In this document: one piece after another, positions 8,228-16,475 of the stretch
How the letters are laid out: each line of letters opens with the position of its first letter
Numbering within the stretch: position 1 is the first letter of the stretch
Assembly (NCBI RefSeq): GCF_036924515.1
Contig: NZ_JAZHRR010000001.1
Coordinates: 4,807,001 to 4,871,000, forward strand
DNA: 64,000 nucleotides
Direction of reading: 5' to 3'
From: Bradyrhizobium sp. AZCC 1610
GTDB taxonomy: Bacteria > Pseudomonadota > Alphaproteobacteria > Rhizobiales > Xanthobacteraceae
Made by a program: the position numbers and the translations under genes
Notes under the pieces: generated by a model
Databases searched by the model: none
Told to the model about the DNA's origin: nothing
Seen by the model: only the letters and a program-made list of their open reading frames with translations

Positions 8228-9439
8228 CTATTCGCGGGACAACGCTTCGATCGGGTCAAGCTGCGCAGCCCTCGCAGCCGGCATGTAACTGAACAGCAGT
8301 CCGATCGCGCAAGATGCGGCCACCGCGACGACGACGGTTGCGGGATCCACGACGAGCGGGATCCGAAGCCAAAGGCGCGCAGCCCATGCAAGAGCCAGCC
8401 CGGCAAAGATGCCGGCCAGCCCGCCTCCGACTGCCAGCAGAACCCCTTCGGCAAGCACTTCCGCCTTGATCTGGCGCGGCAGCGCCCCGATTGCGAGGCG
8501 GATTCCGATTTCTGCGGTCCTGTCAGCGACCGAGACCAGCATGATGTTCATGATTCCTATGCCGCCCACCAGCAGGCTGATCGCTGCGATGGCGGTCAGC
8601 AACGCGGTCAGTGTCCGCGACGTGCCCGCCATCGCCTCAGCGACCTGGCGCATCTCGAGCACATGGAAGTTGTCGGCCTGCCCGGGGGCAATGCCGCGAC
8701 GTTCGCGCATCAATTCCTCGATCCGCTCTTTCATGTGCGAGGTATCGACGTCATGCCGGACCAGGACATTGACTGACTGGATATCCATGGTGCCCTGAAT
8801 CCTGCGCTGATAACCGGTGAGCGGCATGACCACGATGTTGTCGTCGTCCTGCGACAGCCCCGACTGCCCTCGCTTTCGAAGCACTCCGATCACTTCGCAA
8901 GGCAACGTCTTGACGCGAATGGTTTCGCCAACTGCGGCACTGCCGCCGAACATCCGTTCATGGATGGTCGCTCCGACAATGCAAACATTCTTGCCGGCCT
9001 GAATTTCGTGACCGGAGAAAAGCCGGCCCGCGGCGAGGCCCCATCGCTTGGCGATAAAAAAATCGTTGTCTGCACCTGTGATACTGGCGACCCAGTTTGC
9101 CTGTCGCAAAACGACGCGAACCGGTTGCGAAGCGATGGGCGCGACCGCCTGCAGTGCACTGCGAAACTGGCGGATCGCGTCAACGTCGGCGTATGTGAAT
9201 GGCTTCGCCTCAATCTGCGCGCCCTTGCCACCGCGAGTATCCTGGCCGATGCGGAGCGACAGCAACTGCATGCCGAGTTGATCAATCTGTTCCTTCACCT
9301 TGGCATTGCTCCCGCGCCCGATCGTCACCATCCCGACCACGGCACTCACGCCGATAACAATGCCGAGCGCGGCCAGCGCCGAGCGCAGGACATTGCGCTG
9401 CAAGGCAGAAACAGCCAAGCGCAGGATCTCATAGGTCAT
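8228..9439 (-). CDS. MacB-type ABC transporter permease (separate subunit)
   Basis: 403 residues from ATG 9439, which overlaps the end of the ATPase gene and has GGAG about 8 nt upstream. Architecture: one N-terminal membrane helix (ALAALGIVIGVSAVVGM), a large MacB periplasmic core domain (about 50-270), then three C-terminal helices of the FtsX domain (LLTAIAAISLLVGGIGIMNIMLVSV; GGGLAGIFAGLALAW; VVVAVAASCAIGLLFSYM). MacB-class proteins are mechanotransducers that drive export from the periplasm through TolC rather than moving substrate across the inner membrane. E. coli MacB fuses ATPase and permease; here they are split, as in YknYZ of Bacillus. Confidence 0.88.
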   Translation of the reverse strand: MTYEILRLAVSALQRNVLRSALAALGIVIGVSAVVGMVTIGRGSNAKVKEQIDQLGMQLLSLRIGQDTRGGKGAQIEAKPFTYADVDAIRQFRSALQAVAPIASQPVRVVLRQANWVASITGADNDFFIAKRWGLAAGRLFSGHEIQAGKNVCIVGATIHERMFGGSAAVGETIRVKTLPCEVIGVLRKRGQSGLSQDDDNIVVMPLTGYQRRIQGTMDIQSVNVLVRHDVDTSHMKERIEELMRERRGIAPGQADNFHVLEMRQVAEAMAGTSRTLTALLTAIAAISLLVGGIGIMNIMLVSVADRTAEIGIRLAIGALPRQIKAEVLAEGVLLAVGGGLAGIFAGLALAWAARLWLRIPLVVDPATVVVAVAASCAIGLLFSYMPAARAAQLDPIEALSRE

Positions 9440-10190
9440 GACTGCACTCTCCATCGAAGTGTCTTTGACGGATGCGGCCGTCGGCGAAGCGAATGGTGCG
9501 ACGCGCATACGCGGCGATCGAGGGGTCATGTGTCACCATGACAATCGTGGTGCCCTCTTCGCGATTGAGGTGTTTCAGCAGTTGCTTGATTTCGGCACCT
9601 GTCGTGCTGTCGAGCGCGCCTGTCGGCTCGTCGGCGATCAGCAGGTCGGGCCGGACGACCAGGGCGCGCGCGATCGCGACGCGTTGCTGTTGGCCGCCGG
9701 AGAGTTGGTCCGGGGTGTGGTGCTGGCGCCCGGACAGGCCGACCGAGATCAGGGCCGCTGCGGCGGCCTCGCGGCGCACCCGGCGCGGAACGCCTTGGTA
9801 CAGCAGCGGCAGCTCGACATTGTCCAGAGCGCTGGTGCGCTTGATGAGATTGAACCGCTGGAACACGAATCCGATGCTGCTTCGCCGCAAGAGCGCCCGA
9901 CGCGTGGCGTCGAGCGCGCCGGTATCGATCCCCTTGAAATGATAACGTCCGCTGGATGGTGTATCGAGACAGCCGATGATGTTGAGAAACGTCGACTTGC
10001 CGGAGCCGCTGGGCCCGACAACCGCGACGAACTCGCCCGGTGCGATCGACAGATCAACACCTGCGAGGGCGGTCACCGAAGCAGGTCCGCGGCCGTGAAT
10101 GCGCGCAACATTCTCCAACAGCATCAGGGGCTCGATAGTGCCATTTGCGGTGCGCTCTCTCGCCCTGCTTTCGGCAGCGCCGGAGCTCAT
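9429..10190 (-). CDS. MacB/LolD-type ABC transporter ATPase
   Basis: 253 residues. Walker A GPSGSGKST near residue 60, Q-loop FVFQRFNL, signature LSGGQQQRV, Walker B LLIADEPTGALD and switch His in VTHDP. The ADEPTGALD form and overall sequence place it in the MacB/LolD/FtsE group. Start ATG overlaps the adaptor stop by ATGA and its end overlaps the permease start, so the three genes are translationally coupled. It powers the adjacent permease. Confidence 0.92.
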   Translation of the reverse strand: MSSGAAESRARERTANGTIEPLMLLENVARIHGRGPASVTALAGVDLSIAPGEFVAVVGPSGSGKSTFLNIIGCLDTPSSGRYHFKGIDTGALDATRRALLRRSSIGFVFQRFNLIKRTSALDNVELPLLYQGVPRRVRREAAAAALISVGLSGRQHHTPDQLSGGQQQRVAIARALVVRPDLLIADEPTGALDSTTGAEIKQLLKHLNREEGTTIVMVTHDPSIAAYARRTIRFADGRIRQRHFDGECSHDL

Positions 10191-11521
10191 GGCTGAACCG
10201 CCGCTGTGTCGATGACGATGCTATCGCCTGCTGCAATGTCGCCATCGAGGATTTCGCTGTGCGTGCCGTCGGTCTCGCCAATCCGCACGTGAACGGATGT
10301 GAGCACGCCGCGAACCAGCTTGTAGATTTGCCGACGGCCGGCCAGAGGGGAATCAGCGGCGCGCGCCGTTGCGGGCGCCGCTGCGATGGCCGGATGAGGT
10401 GAGGTCGCAGCATTCATCGCGTGAGCGATCGCTCCAGGCACGCTCTGCGGAGGCACCTGGGTCGGCGGCACGAATCGCAGCGCAGCGTTTGGCACCAGCA
10501 GCACGTTGCGGCGCTGTGCGACCGTGAGGTCCGTTGTGGTCGTCATGCCGGGCTTGAGCTGAAGCTCGTCATTGTCGAAGCCAAGAATCGCCTTGTAGGT
10601 AACGACGCCCTGCACGACCTCGGGACCAAGATAGATTTTTTCGACAACAGCCGGGATGGCGCGATCGCGCAAGGCTTGGCCCTTGAACACGGCAGGCTGT
10701 CCCGGCCGCACGGCGAGAGCATCGGCTTCATCGACATCGACCTTGACCTGCATGTGCTTGAGGTCGGCTGCAATACGAAACAGCACCGGCGACTGGAACG
10801 AGGCTGCGATCACCTGGCCACGTTCGACGTTGCGCCGAAGCACCACGCCGTCGACGGGTGCGACGATCCGCGTCTTGTCGAGATTCGACGCCGCGAGATC
10901 GACCTCCGCGGCAGCGATCCTGAGTTCTGCTTCAAATATCTCGACCTGGGCTGTCGCCTTCGTGAAAGCGCCGACCGCCACCTCCAGTTCGCGCTCGCTG
11001 ATGGCTTGCCGCTCCGCGAGCCGCTGCTTCCGGTTCCGTTCGCTTTCGGCAAGCGCGAGATTAATGCGTCCTTCACGCAACCGCGCTTCGGCAAGACCGT
11101 GCGCGGCTCGGGCGCGCGTGAGCTGCCTTGCGGGCACGGCATCGTCGAGCGTCGCCAGGAGTTGCCCGGCCTTTACCCTGTCGTTGTAGTCGACAGCGAT
11201 ATCCCCGATCGTCCCGGACAGTTCGGTCGAAACTTCCACGATTCTGACCGGTTCCACGGTCCCGGTTGCAGAAACCTTGACCTCAAGATCCCCGCGGAAG
11301 GCGGCCTGTACGACGAACGGTGTGTCGATCGGCGGAGACCCATCGCCTTCGCTGAAGCCAATCACGATCGCGGCCGCAACAATGGCGATCCCCGCCAGCC
11401 CGGTTGCAATACTGCGCCTTCTGCTTCGAGGCTGCAGCTCGGCGAGACTCCATTCGGCGACCGCGCGTCGAGAGCCGGTCCAGGCCGAGCGAAGCTGGTT
11501 GAGCTTTGGAATTTGCCACAT
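10187..11521 (-). CDS. MacA-like periplasmic adaptor (HlyD family)
   Basis: 444 residues. A short cytoplasmic N-terminus and one membrane helix (about 40-56, GLAGIAIVAAAIVIGF) precede a biotinyl-lipoyl-like half (GTVEPVRIVEVSTELSG). Then come a coiled-coil hairpin (about 125-215, rich in Ala/Glu/Arg), the second lipoyl half (ARIVAPVDG-type, TRIVAPVDGVVLRRNVERGQ) and a beta-barrel. The C-terminal 80 residues have an unusual Pro/Ala-rich linker (APATARAADSP). It bridges the MacB-type pump to an outer-membrane TolC, which is not in the window. GGAG precedes the ATG. Confidence 0.9.
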   Translation of the reverse strand: MWQIPKLNQLRSAWTGSRRAVAEWSLAELQPRSRRRSIATGLAGIAIVAAAIVIGFSEGDGSPPIDTPFVVQAAFRGDLEVKVSATGTVEPVRIVEVSTELSGTIGDIAVDYNDRVKAGQLLATLDDAVPARQLTRARAAHGLAEARLREGRINLALAESERNRKQRLAERQAISERELEVAVGAFTKATAQVEIFEAELRIAAAEVDLAASNLDKTRIVAPVDGVVLRRNVERGQVIAASFQSPVLFRIAADLKHMQVKVDVDEADALAVRPGQPAVFKGQALRDRAIPAVVEKIYLGPEVVQGVVTYKAILGFDNDELQLKPGMTTTTDLTVAQRRNVLLVPNAALRFVPPTQVPPQSVPGAIAHAMNAATSPHPAIAAAPATARAADSPLAGRRQIYKLVRGVLTSVHVRIGETDGTHSEILDGDIAAGDSIVIDTAAVQP

Positions 11522-11680
11522 CAGCGCTGCTCCGTCGGGCGTTCGAAGTGAACCTCAACGCCTTCAACGAACGTCTTGGCAGCTTATTCCAGCATTTTGC
11601 TCCGCCAAGGTCGTTCACTTGCCACGCCGTCGCGTGCATCAAGACGGATGGGAAATGCGGCACCTCGCGGACCCGCGGAT

Positions 11681-11710
11681 GCAGGAAGCAGGGATAACCG
11701 TGCTTCCTGC
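11681..11710 (-). terminator. Perfect inverted repeat after the RTX gene
   Basis: Ten-base arms GCAGGAAGCA and TGCTTCCTGC around a 10-nt loop, starting 11 nt after the RTX stop codon. There is no T tract on the leftward strand, so it is either a weak terminator or an mRNA 3' stabilising hairpin that could lower expression of the macA-like gene relative to the RTX gene. Confidence 0.45.
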
Positions 11711-11721
11711 CCGAGGCAGAC

Positions 11722-12873
11722 TCAGACGATGAGGAAGTCGTTAACGCTGAGAGTCTGAACACCCTGTAGCGTTGCGATCCACTGGGCGCTCTGGTCGCCG
11801 GCGCCATCGGCATCCCAGCTCAACCTGCCGTCATCGGTATCAAACAGGAATGTCCCGAGGCCGGAACTCGTCGCGACAGGTACTGAAGATACGACGAGCT
11901 GGCTTGCGTCGAGCGAATTGCCGCCGCTAATTCCGCCGCCGAACATGGCCGCTTCGATCTGCAGTTCGTCGGTACCGATCCCAAAATCGGTGATCGTGTC
12001 GCGGTTCGCAGCCATGTTCGATAACACGAACGAGTCCTGATCGGCTCCGCCGGTCAGGATATCACCGCCTAGCCCGCCGATCAGCACGTCGCTGCCGATG
12101 CCGCCGGTGAGGTTGTCGGCTCCGATACCGCCGTCAAGCCGATCGTTGCCGCTATCGCCGATAAGCTGGTCGTTTCCGGCATCGCCGATCAGCCAGTCGC
12201 TGTCTTCGCCGCCGAACAGACGGTCGTTGCCGGATCCGCCCGCGACCAGGTCGTCGCCCGAACCTCCGGAAACGATGTCGACGCCGTCACCGCCGTACAG
12301 CCGATCGGCGTCCTTGTCACCGTCGAGACGGTCGTCACCGAGACCGCCGTACATTTCGTCCTGGCCGTCCTCTCCATAAAGGATATCGTTCGCGTCGCCG
12401 CCTTCGACCAGATCGGCGTCCTCCCCGCCATAGAGCGTATCGGCTCCGCTGCCGCCAAAGACGAAGTCCTGCCCCTTGCCGCCAAGCAGGACGTCATTGC
12501 CATCGCCGCCAAACAGCTCGTCGTTGTCTTCGCCGCCGTCCAGTCTGTCGCCGCCGATGCCACCATAGAGGGTGTCCTCGCCCTTGCCTGCGGCCAGCGC
12601 ATCGTTTCCATCCTCGCCTTCGAACAGATCGTTGCCTTCGCCGCCATCAAGGACGTCATTTCCGGCTCCACCGAACAGCTCGTCATTGTCCTTGTCGCCG
12701 TAAAGCCGATCGTCACCGCCGTCGCCATACAGAATGTCGGTGCCTTCTCCACCATTCAACGTATCGTTGCCGTCGAATCCTTCCAGAATGTCGTTGCCCT
12801 TGAAGCCGAAGATCGTATCGGCCAGACCCGTGCCGCGCAGCCGATCGTCAAAGTCAGTTCCATTGATCTGCAT
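11722..12873 (-). CDS. RTX calcium-binding repeat protein, type I secretion substrate
   Basis: 383 residues. From about residue 16 to 285 the protein is an unbroken run of roughly 30 glycine-rich nonapeptides of the form GGxGxDxLx (e.g. GGEGNDLFEGEDGNDALAAG), which fold as a calcium-loaded beta-roll. About 100 residues follow without repeats (NRDTITDFGIGTDELQIEAA onward), ending in LSVNDFLIV, typical of the uncleaved C-terminal secretion signal of type I substrates. There is no N-terminal signal peptide and no enzymatic domain. GGGAG precedes the ATG. It is transcribed toward the MacA/MacB-like genes. Confidence 0.92.
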   Translation of the reverse strand: MQINGTDFDDRLRGTGLADTIFGFKGNDILEGFDGNDTLNGGEGTDILYGDGGDDRLYGDKDNDELFGGAGNDVLDGGEGNDLFEGEDGNDALAAGKGEDTLYGGIGGDRLDGGEDNDELFGGDGNDVLLGGKGQDFVFGGSGADTLYGGEDADLVEGGDANDILYGEDGQDEMYGGLGDDRLDGDKDADRLYGGDGVDIVSGGSGDDLVAGGSGNDRLFGGEDSDWLIGDAGNDQLIGDSGNDRLDGGIGADNLTGGIGSDVLIGGLGGDILTGGADQDSFVLSNMAANRDTITDFGIGTDELQIEAAMFGGGISGGNSLDASQLVVSSVPVATSSGLGTFLFDTDDGRLSWDADGAGDQSAQWIATLQGVQTLSVNDFLIV

Positions 12874-13183
12874 GGACCACTCCCGTTGTTCAGCCGCGAT
12901 GCGGCCTTTTCGCGCGGCTCCAACAAGAAACGGTTAGATCCGCTCCTGCGCCACCCGAAGCTAAACGGAAGCCCGCAGTGCTTATTCCCGGATGAACCGA
13001 AAGGGCTTGCACGGCTCAGGCCATCCTGAGATGATCTCCAGGATGTTGCTGTTAGCGGATACATAAAAAAAGATGATAGCTTTCGGAATATGCGAGAGCG
13101 CGCCACGTTATTTCTTTACGACTACGGCCCTCGACGTCGAGACGTGAGGAATGAGTTATGCCGTCGACGTCGAGACATGAAGA
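12874..13183. other. Divergent promoter region between RTX gene and ECF sigma gene
   Basis: 310 bp containing the upstream regions of both genes and, next to the sigma gene, the duplicated start segment listed separately. A likely place for autoregulation by the ECF sigma factor, but I could not identify a -35/-10 pair with confidence. Confidence 0.5.
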
Positions 13184-13188
13184 ATGAG
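13131..13188 (+). repeat. 25-bp direct repeat duplicating the ECF sigma start region
   Basis: 13131-13155 and 13164-13188 are the same 25 bases apart from two G/A differences, offset by 33 bp. Both contain TCGACGTCGAGAC and end in AATGAG, so both carry an ATG (13151 and 13184). The first ATG opens a ten-codon frame (MSYAVDVET) that stops inside the second copy. Confidence 0.75.
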
Positions 13189-13708
13189 CGGCTTCGGTGA
13201 CGAACTTGTGGGCTTGCTACCTCGTCTGCGTCGATTCGCGCGCTCGCTGACCGGGCGAGCCGATGAGGCAGACGATCTTGTACAAGCTACGCTTGAGCGC
13301 GCGCTGCGCGCCCAAGCGCTGTGGGAGCCGGGCACACGGCTGGACGCATGGCTGTTCAGAATCATGAAGAATCTCTGGATCGATCAGATCCGGCGCCGGA
13401 AAATCGAGGGTGCGCAGACGGCGCTTGAGGATGCGGAGCACCTTTCCGGTTCCGATGGCAGAGCCGTGGCTGAAAGCCGTATTGTGCTTGCGGACGTCAA
13501 GGCGTTTCTCGCGTCGCTGCCGAGTGATCAGCAGGCCGTTGTTCAGTCCGTTTGTGTTGAGGAGTTGAGTTATCGAGAGACTGCCCAACGCCTCAAAACT
13601 CCGATCGGGACAGTGATGAGCCGTCTGGCACGCGCCAGGCTTGCTCTGTCAGCCGGACTCGATTTCGATCAATTCATCGAAGCCCGTCACAACGCGAATA
13701 AGTCCTGA
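13184..13708 (+). CDS. ECF-type RNA polymerase sigma factor
   Basis: 174 residues, normal for ECF (group 4) sigma factors. Sigma region 2 at about 8-75 (RLRRFARSLTGRADEADDLVQATLERAL, then DAWLFRIMKNLWIDQIRRRK) and region 4 at about 110-160 (LPSDQQAVVQSVCVEELSYRETAQRLKTPIGTVMSRLARARLAL). It should direct transcription in response to an envelope signal released by the anti-sigma gene downstream, which overlaps it by one base (TGATG). Start chosen at the second copy of the 25-bp repeat, the only one in frame. Confidence 0.93.
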   Translation: MSGFGDELVGLLPRLRRFARSLTGRADEADDLVQATLERALRAQALWEPGTRLDAWLFRIMKNLWIDQIRRRKIEGAQTALEDAEHLSGSDGRAVAESRIVLADVKAFLASLPSDQQAVVQSVCVEELSYRETAQRLKTPIGTVMSRLARARLALSAGLDFDQFIEARHNANKS

Positions 13709-14565
13709 TGACCGCGATCACCGACGAAACCCTGATGGCCCTGGCCGACGGTGAACTTGAACCCGCGGAGGCGGCCCGCGTGCGCGAGGCGCTTGGCCGC
13801 GACAACGATCTTGCTGCGCGATTTGCATCATTCGCGGAATCGCGGGCGCTCTTGTCCGGAACGTCCAGCCGCGCCGACGATGACGTGCCCGAACATCTTG
13901 TCGGCATGGCCCGCAGGCTCGGGAATGCATTGTCGGGCTTTGGCCGAGGCGCCCAGCACGGCTCCGTTCCGCCGCCTGAAACATCCGCAACCAACGAAGC
14001 CGACGACCGTGCCGGAAAAAACGGTGTCATCAGGCCCGCCAGCGCATGGCGCGAACAAACCTCGGGCAGTTTGCGTCGGTCCGATCGCTTCAAGGCCATG
14101 GCTTTGGCCGCCTCAATCGCACTTTGTGCCGGAGGCGTGCTGGGCTTTGCACTCAGCGCGCTTCGACAGCCCGACAACACGTTCGCGAACAATGTGCCGC
14201 TCAACAGCATTGCTGTATCGCCTGCTGAAGCGGAGTTGCTGTTCCAACTCGCGAGCGGCGAGTCGCGGCAAGTCCCAAGCAACTCGGGAACGGCGACGGC
14301 CGACATCACCATGGTATCCACGCATCGGATGGAAGACGGCTCCATCTGTCGCGAATTCACGACGGCGATCGTCGGCACGCAGCAGACGCGGGTCGCCTGC
14401 CTGCGGGAACGCGCGTGGCGTGTCCATCTCGTCGTGGTTTCGCCATCGAGTGGAGGTTTCTCGCCAGCGAGTGGCCAGGAGACGGCGGATCATTTCATCG
14501 AAGCGCTCGGGAGCAAGGAAATCCTGACCGGCGACGCGGAGCGCAAGGTTCTCGTACAGCCTTAG
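13708..14565 (+). CDS. Membrane anti-sigma factor
   Basis: 285 residues. The N-terminal cytoplasmic segment (TDETLMALADGELEPAEAARVREAL) is the typical anti-sigma domain start but lacks the HxxxCxxC zinc motif. A single membrane helix lies at about 130-150 (AMALAASIALCAGGVLGFAL). The periplasmic part of about 135 residues contains two Cys (ICREFTT and RVACLRER), possibly a disulphide-based sensor. Translational coupling to the sigma factor supports a partner-switch role at the inner membrane. What it senses is unknown. Confidence 0.85.
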   Translation: MTAITDETLMALADGELEPAEAARVREALGRDNDLAARFASFAESRALLSGTSSRADDDVPEHLVGMARRLGNALSGFGRGAQHGSVPPPETSATNEADDRAGKNGVIRPASAWREQTSGSLRRSDRFKAMALAASIALCAGGVLGFALSALRQPDNTFANNVPLNSIAVSPAEAELLFQLASGESRQVPSNSGTATADITMVSTHRMEDGSICREFTTAIVGTQQTRVACLRERAWRVHLVVVSPSSGGFSPASGQETADHFIEALGSKEILTGDAERKVLVQP

Positions 14566-14955
14566 CTGCACCCTTGATGATGCGGCTCCTGCAATAGAGA
14601 CCGTCGCACAGCCGTTATGGATTGCGGCCGTTGGGCGCACCGTCGCCCAACGTCGTCAGATGGTAGACGCAAGCCGAAGTGTTCTGCGCACGGCGACCGA
14701 ACGCCACCGGAACTCATCCGCTCCGTGAACGTTAAGCCCCTGCCAACCAGCTGACGTGAAGCGCTTCGTTTCGGATCGCTCCGCGCTTTTTTTACGCCGG
14801 GCGGGAATAGGCGGGCAGCATCCTCCGTTGTTGTACGGCGACGAAGGCGCAAGTCAACGTATCACCAAGGATAGCGAATGTGACAGAAAAAGTCGCCGTA
14901 TGATCGCGAGCTGGCGCGCGCCACCTAGCGCAAGCGCGCACAAGGGAGCTGTTAC
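14566..14955. other. Intergenic region before the subtilase gene
   Basis: 390 bp, no gene supported. It should hold the subtilase promoter. GGGAG at 14944-14948 is the ribosome site that decides the GTG start at 14956. Confidence 0.5.
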
Positions 14956-16446
14956 GTGTCAACCACGCAGTGCAACAATTCTAGTGATCCCCCCATGAGA
15001 ACCGTGACTGCCTGCCGTTCATTCGCGACCGTCGTCGGTCTATTTCTGGGCTTCGCCGTTGTCGGCCAGTCCCCAACACACCTTGCACTGTTCCCGCCCG
15101 CATTCGCTGACGATGGTGGCGGTGATGGTGGCGGCGGCGGTGGTGGCGGCGGTGGTGGCGGCGATGGTGGTGGCGGGGCCGGCGCTGGCGGAGGCCCCCC
15201 GATCGGCAGCCAATGGACCCCTGGCGGAAGAGGTAGACACTTCTCGCTGTTTCGCGGCTTTCGGTTGCCGTGGGATGCAAGACCGCGCCGCGCCGCGAGG
15301 GCGCGTGCGAATGCGCCTGAATATGTGCTGTCCGAAATCGAGGCTACTCAAGCCCAGACACTGCGCGACCGCGGGTTTCGCGTCATCGCCGAACGCTCGC
15401 TGAGCGGCGGCCGGGGTTTGTTGCTGCGGGTCGCAGCGCCGGGCCGGATTTCCAAACAACGCGCGCTCGCATCATTGCGTGAGATCGCACCGGGACGGCC
15501 TGTCGATGAGAACACCTTATATCGCCAGCGATTTTGGATGCAGGGCGGCCGGTCAACGCTGCGCAACGCGTTCCTCAATCCATTGGAGACCGTAGGCTGG
15601 CGTTCGCTGGAAAACTGCGGTGACCTGGGTGCCATCGGGCTGGTGGATACGGGTATCGATGCGGACCACACAGGGCTGGCGAGCAAGCGACTAGAGGTGA
15701 TTACGCAGCGCTCGCCCGACCGACAGGCGTCGAGCAAACGCCACGGAACGGCGATCGCGACGCTCTTGCTTGGCGACGGCGTCTTCTCGGGATTAACGCC
15801 GAAGGCCCGGATTGTAGCGGTCGACGCGTTCCATTCGCAAAACGGCACAGACCAGATCGACACGTTCGATCTGGTCTCCGCGATGGACGCTTTGGTGGAG
15901 CGCGGCGTCGCGGTCATCAATCTGAGCCTGGCGGGATCGTCAAACGAGGTTTTGGACGCGGAGGGAAAGCGTGCGCAGGCGCGAGGCGTCATCGTGGTCG
16001 CCGCGAGCGGCAATGACGGCGCCGCCGTCAAACCGCGTTATCCTGCAGCTTATCCATGGGCGATCGCGGCAACCGCGGTTGACAGGAATCTCGTCGTCTA
16101 CAAGCGAGCGGTTCGTGGACCGCATATCCGACTTGCCGCTCCCGGCGTCGATCTGGCTCTTCGCGATGGCGACGGGAAGCTGCGACAGCACACCGGCACC
16201 TCCTTCGCCGCACCGTTCGTCGCCGCGCGGCTGGCGCTGGCTCACGTGGGAAAACAGGCCCGGCGCGCCGACGCTGCAGGCCCACCCGCCGACGATCTCG
16301 ATTCCGCGCCCGCCGCGGAAGCCCGGGTCGCGGCACTCAGCAGCCAGGCGATCGATCTCGGCGAACCCGGAAAGGACAGCGTCTACGGAGACGGCCTCGT
16401 GCAGTTTGGCTCCGCATGCCGCTCCGCAACGAGTGCGACACGATGA
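14956..16446 (+). CDS. Secreted S8 (subtilisin) family serine protease
   Basis: 496 residues from GTG 14956, selected because GGGAG lies 7 nt upstream; the internal ATG at 14995 has none. A hydrophobic export signal (about 20-50, ending PPAFADD) is followed by a Gly/Asp-rich linker (about 53-80, long Gly runs). A prodomain-like region comes next (about 120-180), then the catalytic domain with Asp231 (GLVDTGID), His263 (KRHGTA), Asn353 (ASGNDG) and Ser416 (GTSFAAPFVA). It follows the ECF sigma/anti-sigma pair on the same strand and may be its output or the protease that processes envelope substrates. There is no autotransporter barrel. Confidence 0.92.
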   Translation: MSTTQCNNSSDPPMRTVTACRSFATVVGLFLGFAVVGQSPTHLALFPPAFADDGGGDGGGGGGGGGGGGDGGGGAGAGGGPPIGSQWTPGGRGRHFSLFRGFRLPWDARPRRAARARANAPEYVLSEIEATQAQTLRDRGFRVIAERSLSGGRGLLLRVAAPGRISKQRALASLREIAPGRPVDENTLYRQRFWMQGGRSTLRNAFLNPLETVGWRSLENCGDLGAIGLVDTGIDADHTGLASKRLEVITQRSPDRQASSKRHGTAIATLLLGDGVFSGLTPKARIVAVDAFHSQNGTDQIDTFDLVSAMDALVERGVAVINLSLAGSSNEVLDAEGKRAQARGVIVVAASGNDGAAVKPRYPAAYPWAIAATAVDRNLVVYKRAVRGPHIRLAAPGVDLALRDGDGKLRQHTGTSFAAPFVAARLALAHVGKQARRADAAGPPADDLDSAPAAEARVAALSSQAIDLGEPGKDSVYGDGLVQFGSACRSATSATR

Positions 16447-16475
16447 AACTTGCCGCACACAAGTTGCGACAACAA

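Noticed and set aside
10421..11551. 376-codon plus-strand frame opposite the MacA-like gene
   Set aside because: Composition is His/Arg-rich and it mirrors the high-GC adaptor gene; no ribosome site.
11722..12873. Regular repeats resembling a CRISPR array or satellite
   Set aside because: The repeats are 27-bp coding units of RTX nonapeptides with sequence variation in every copy, not direct repeats with unique spacers.
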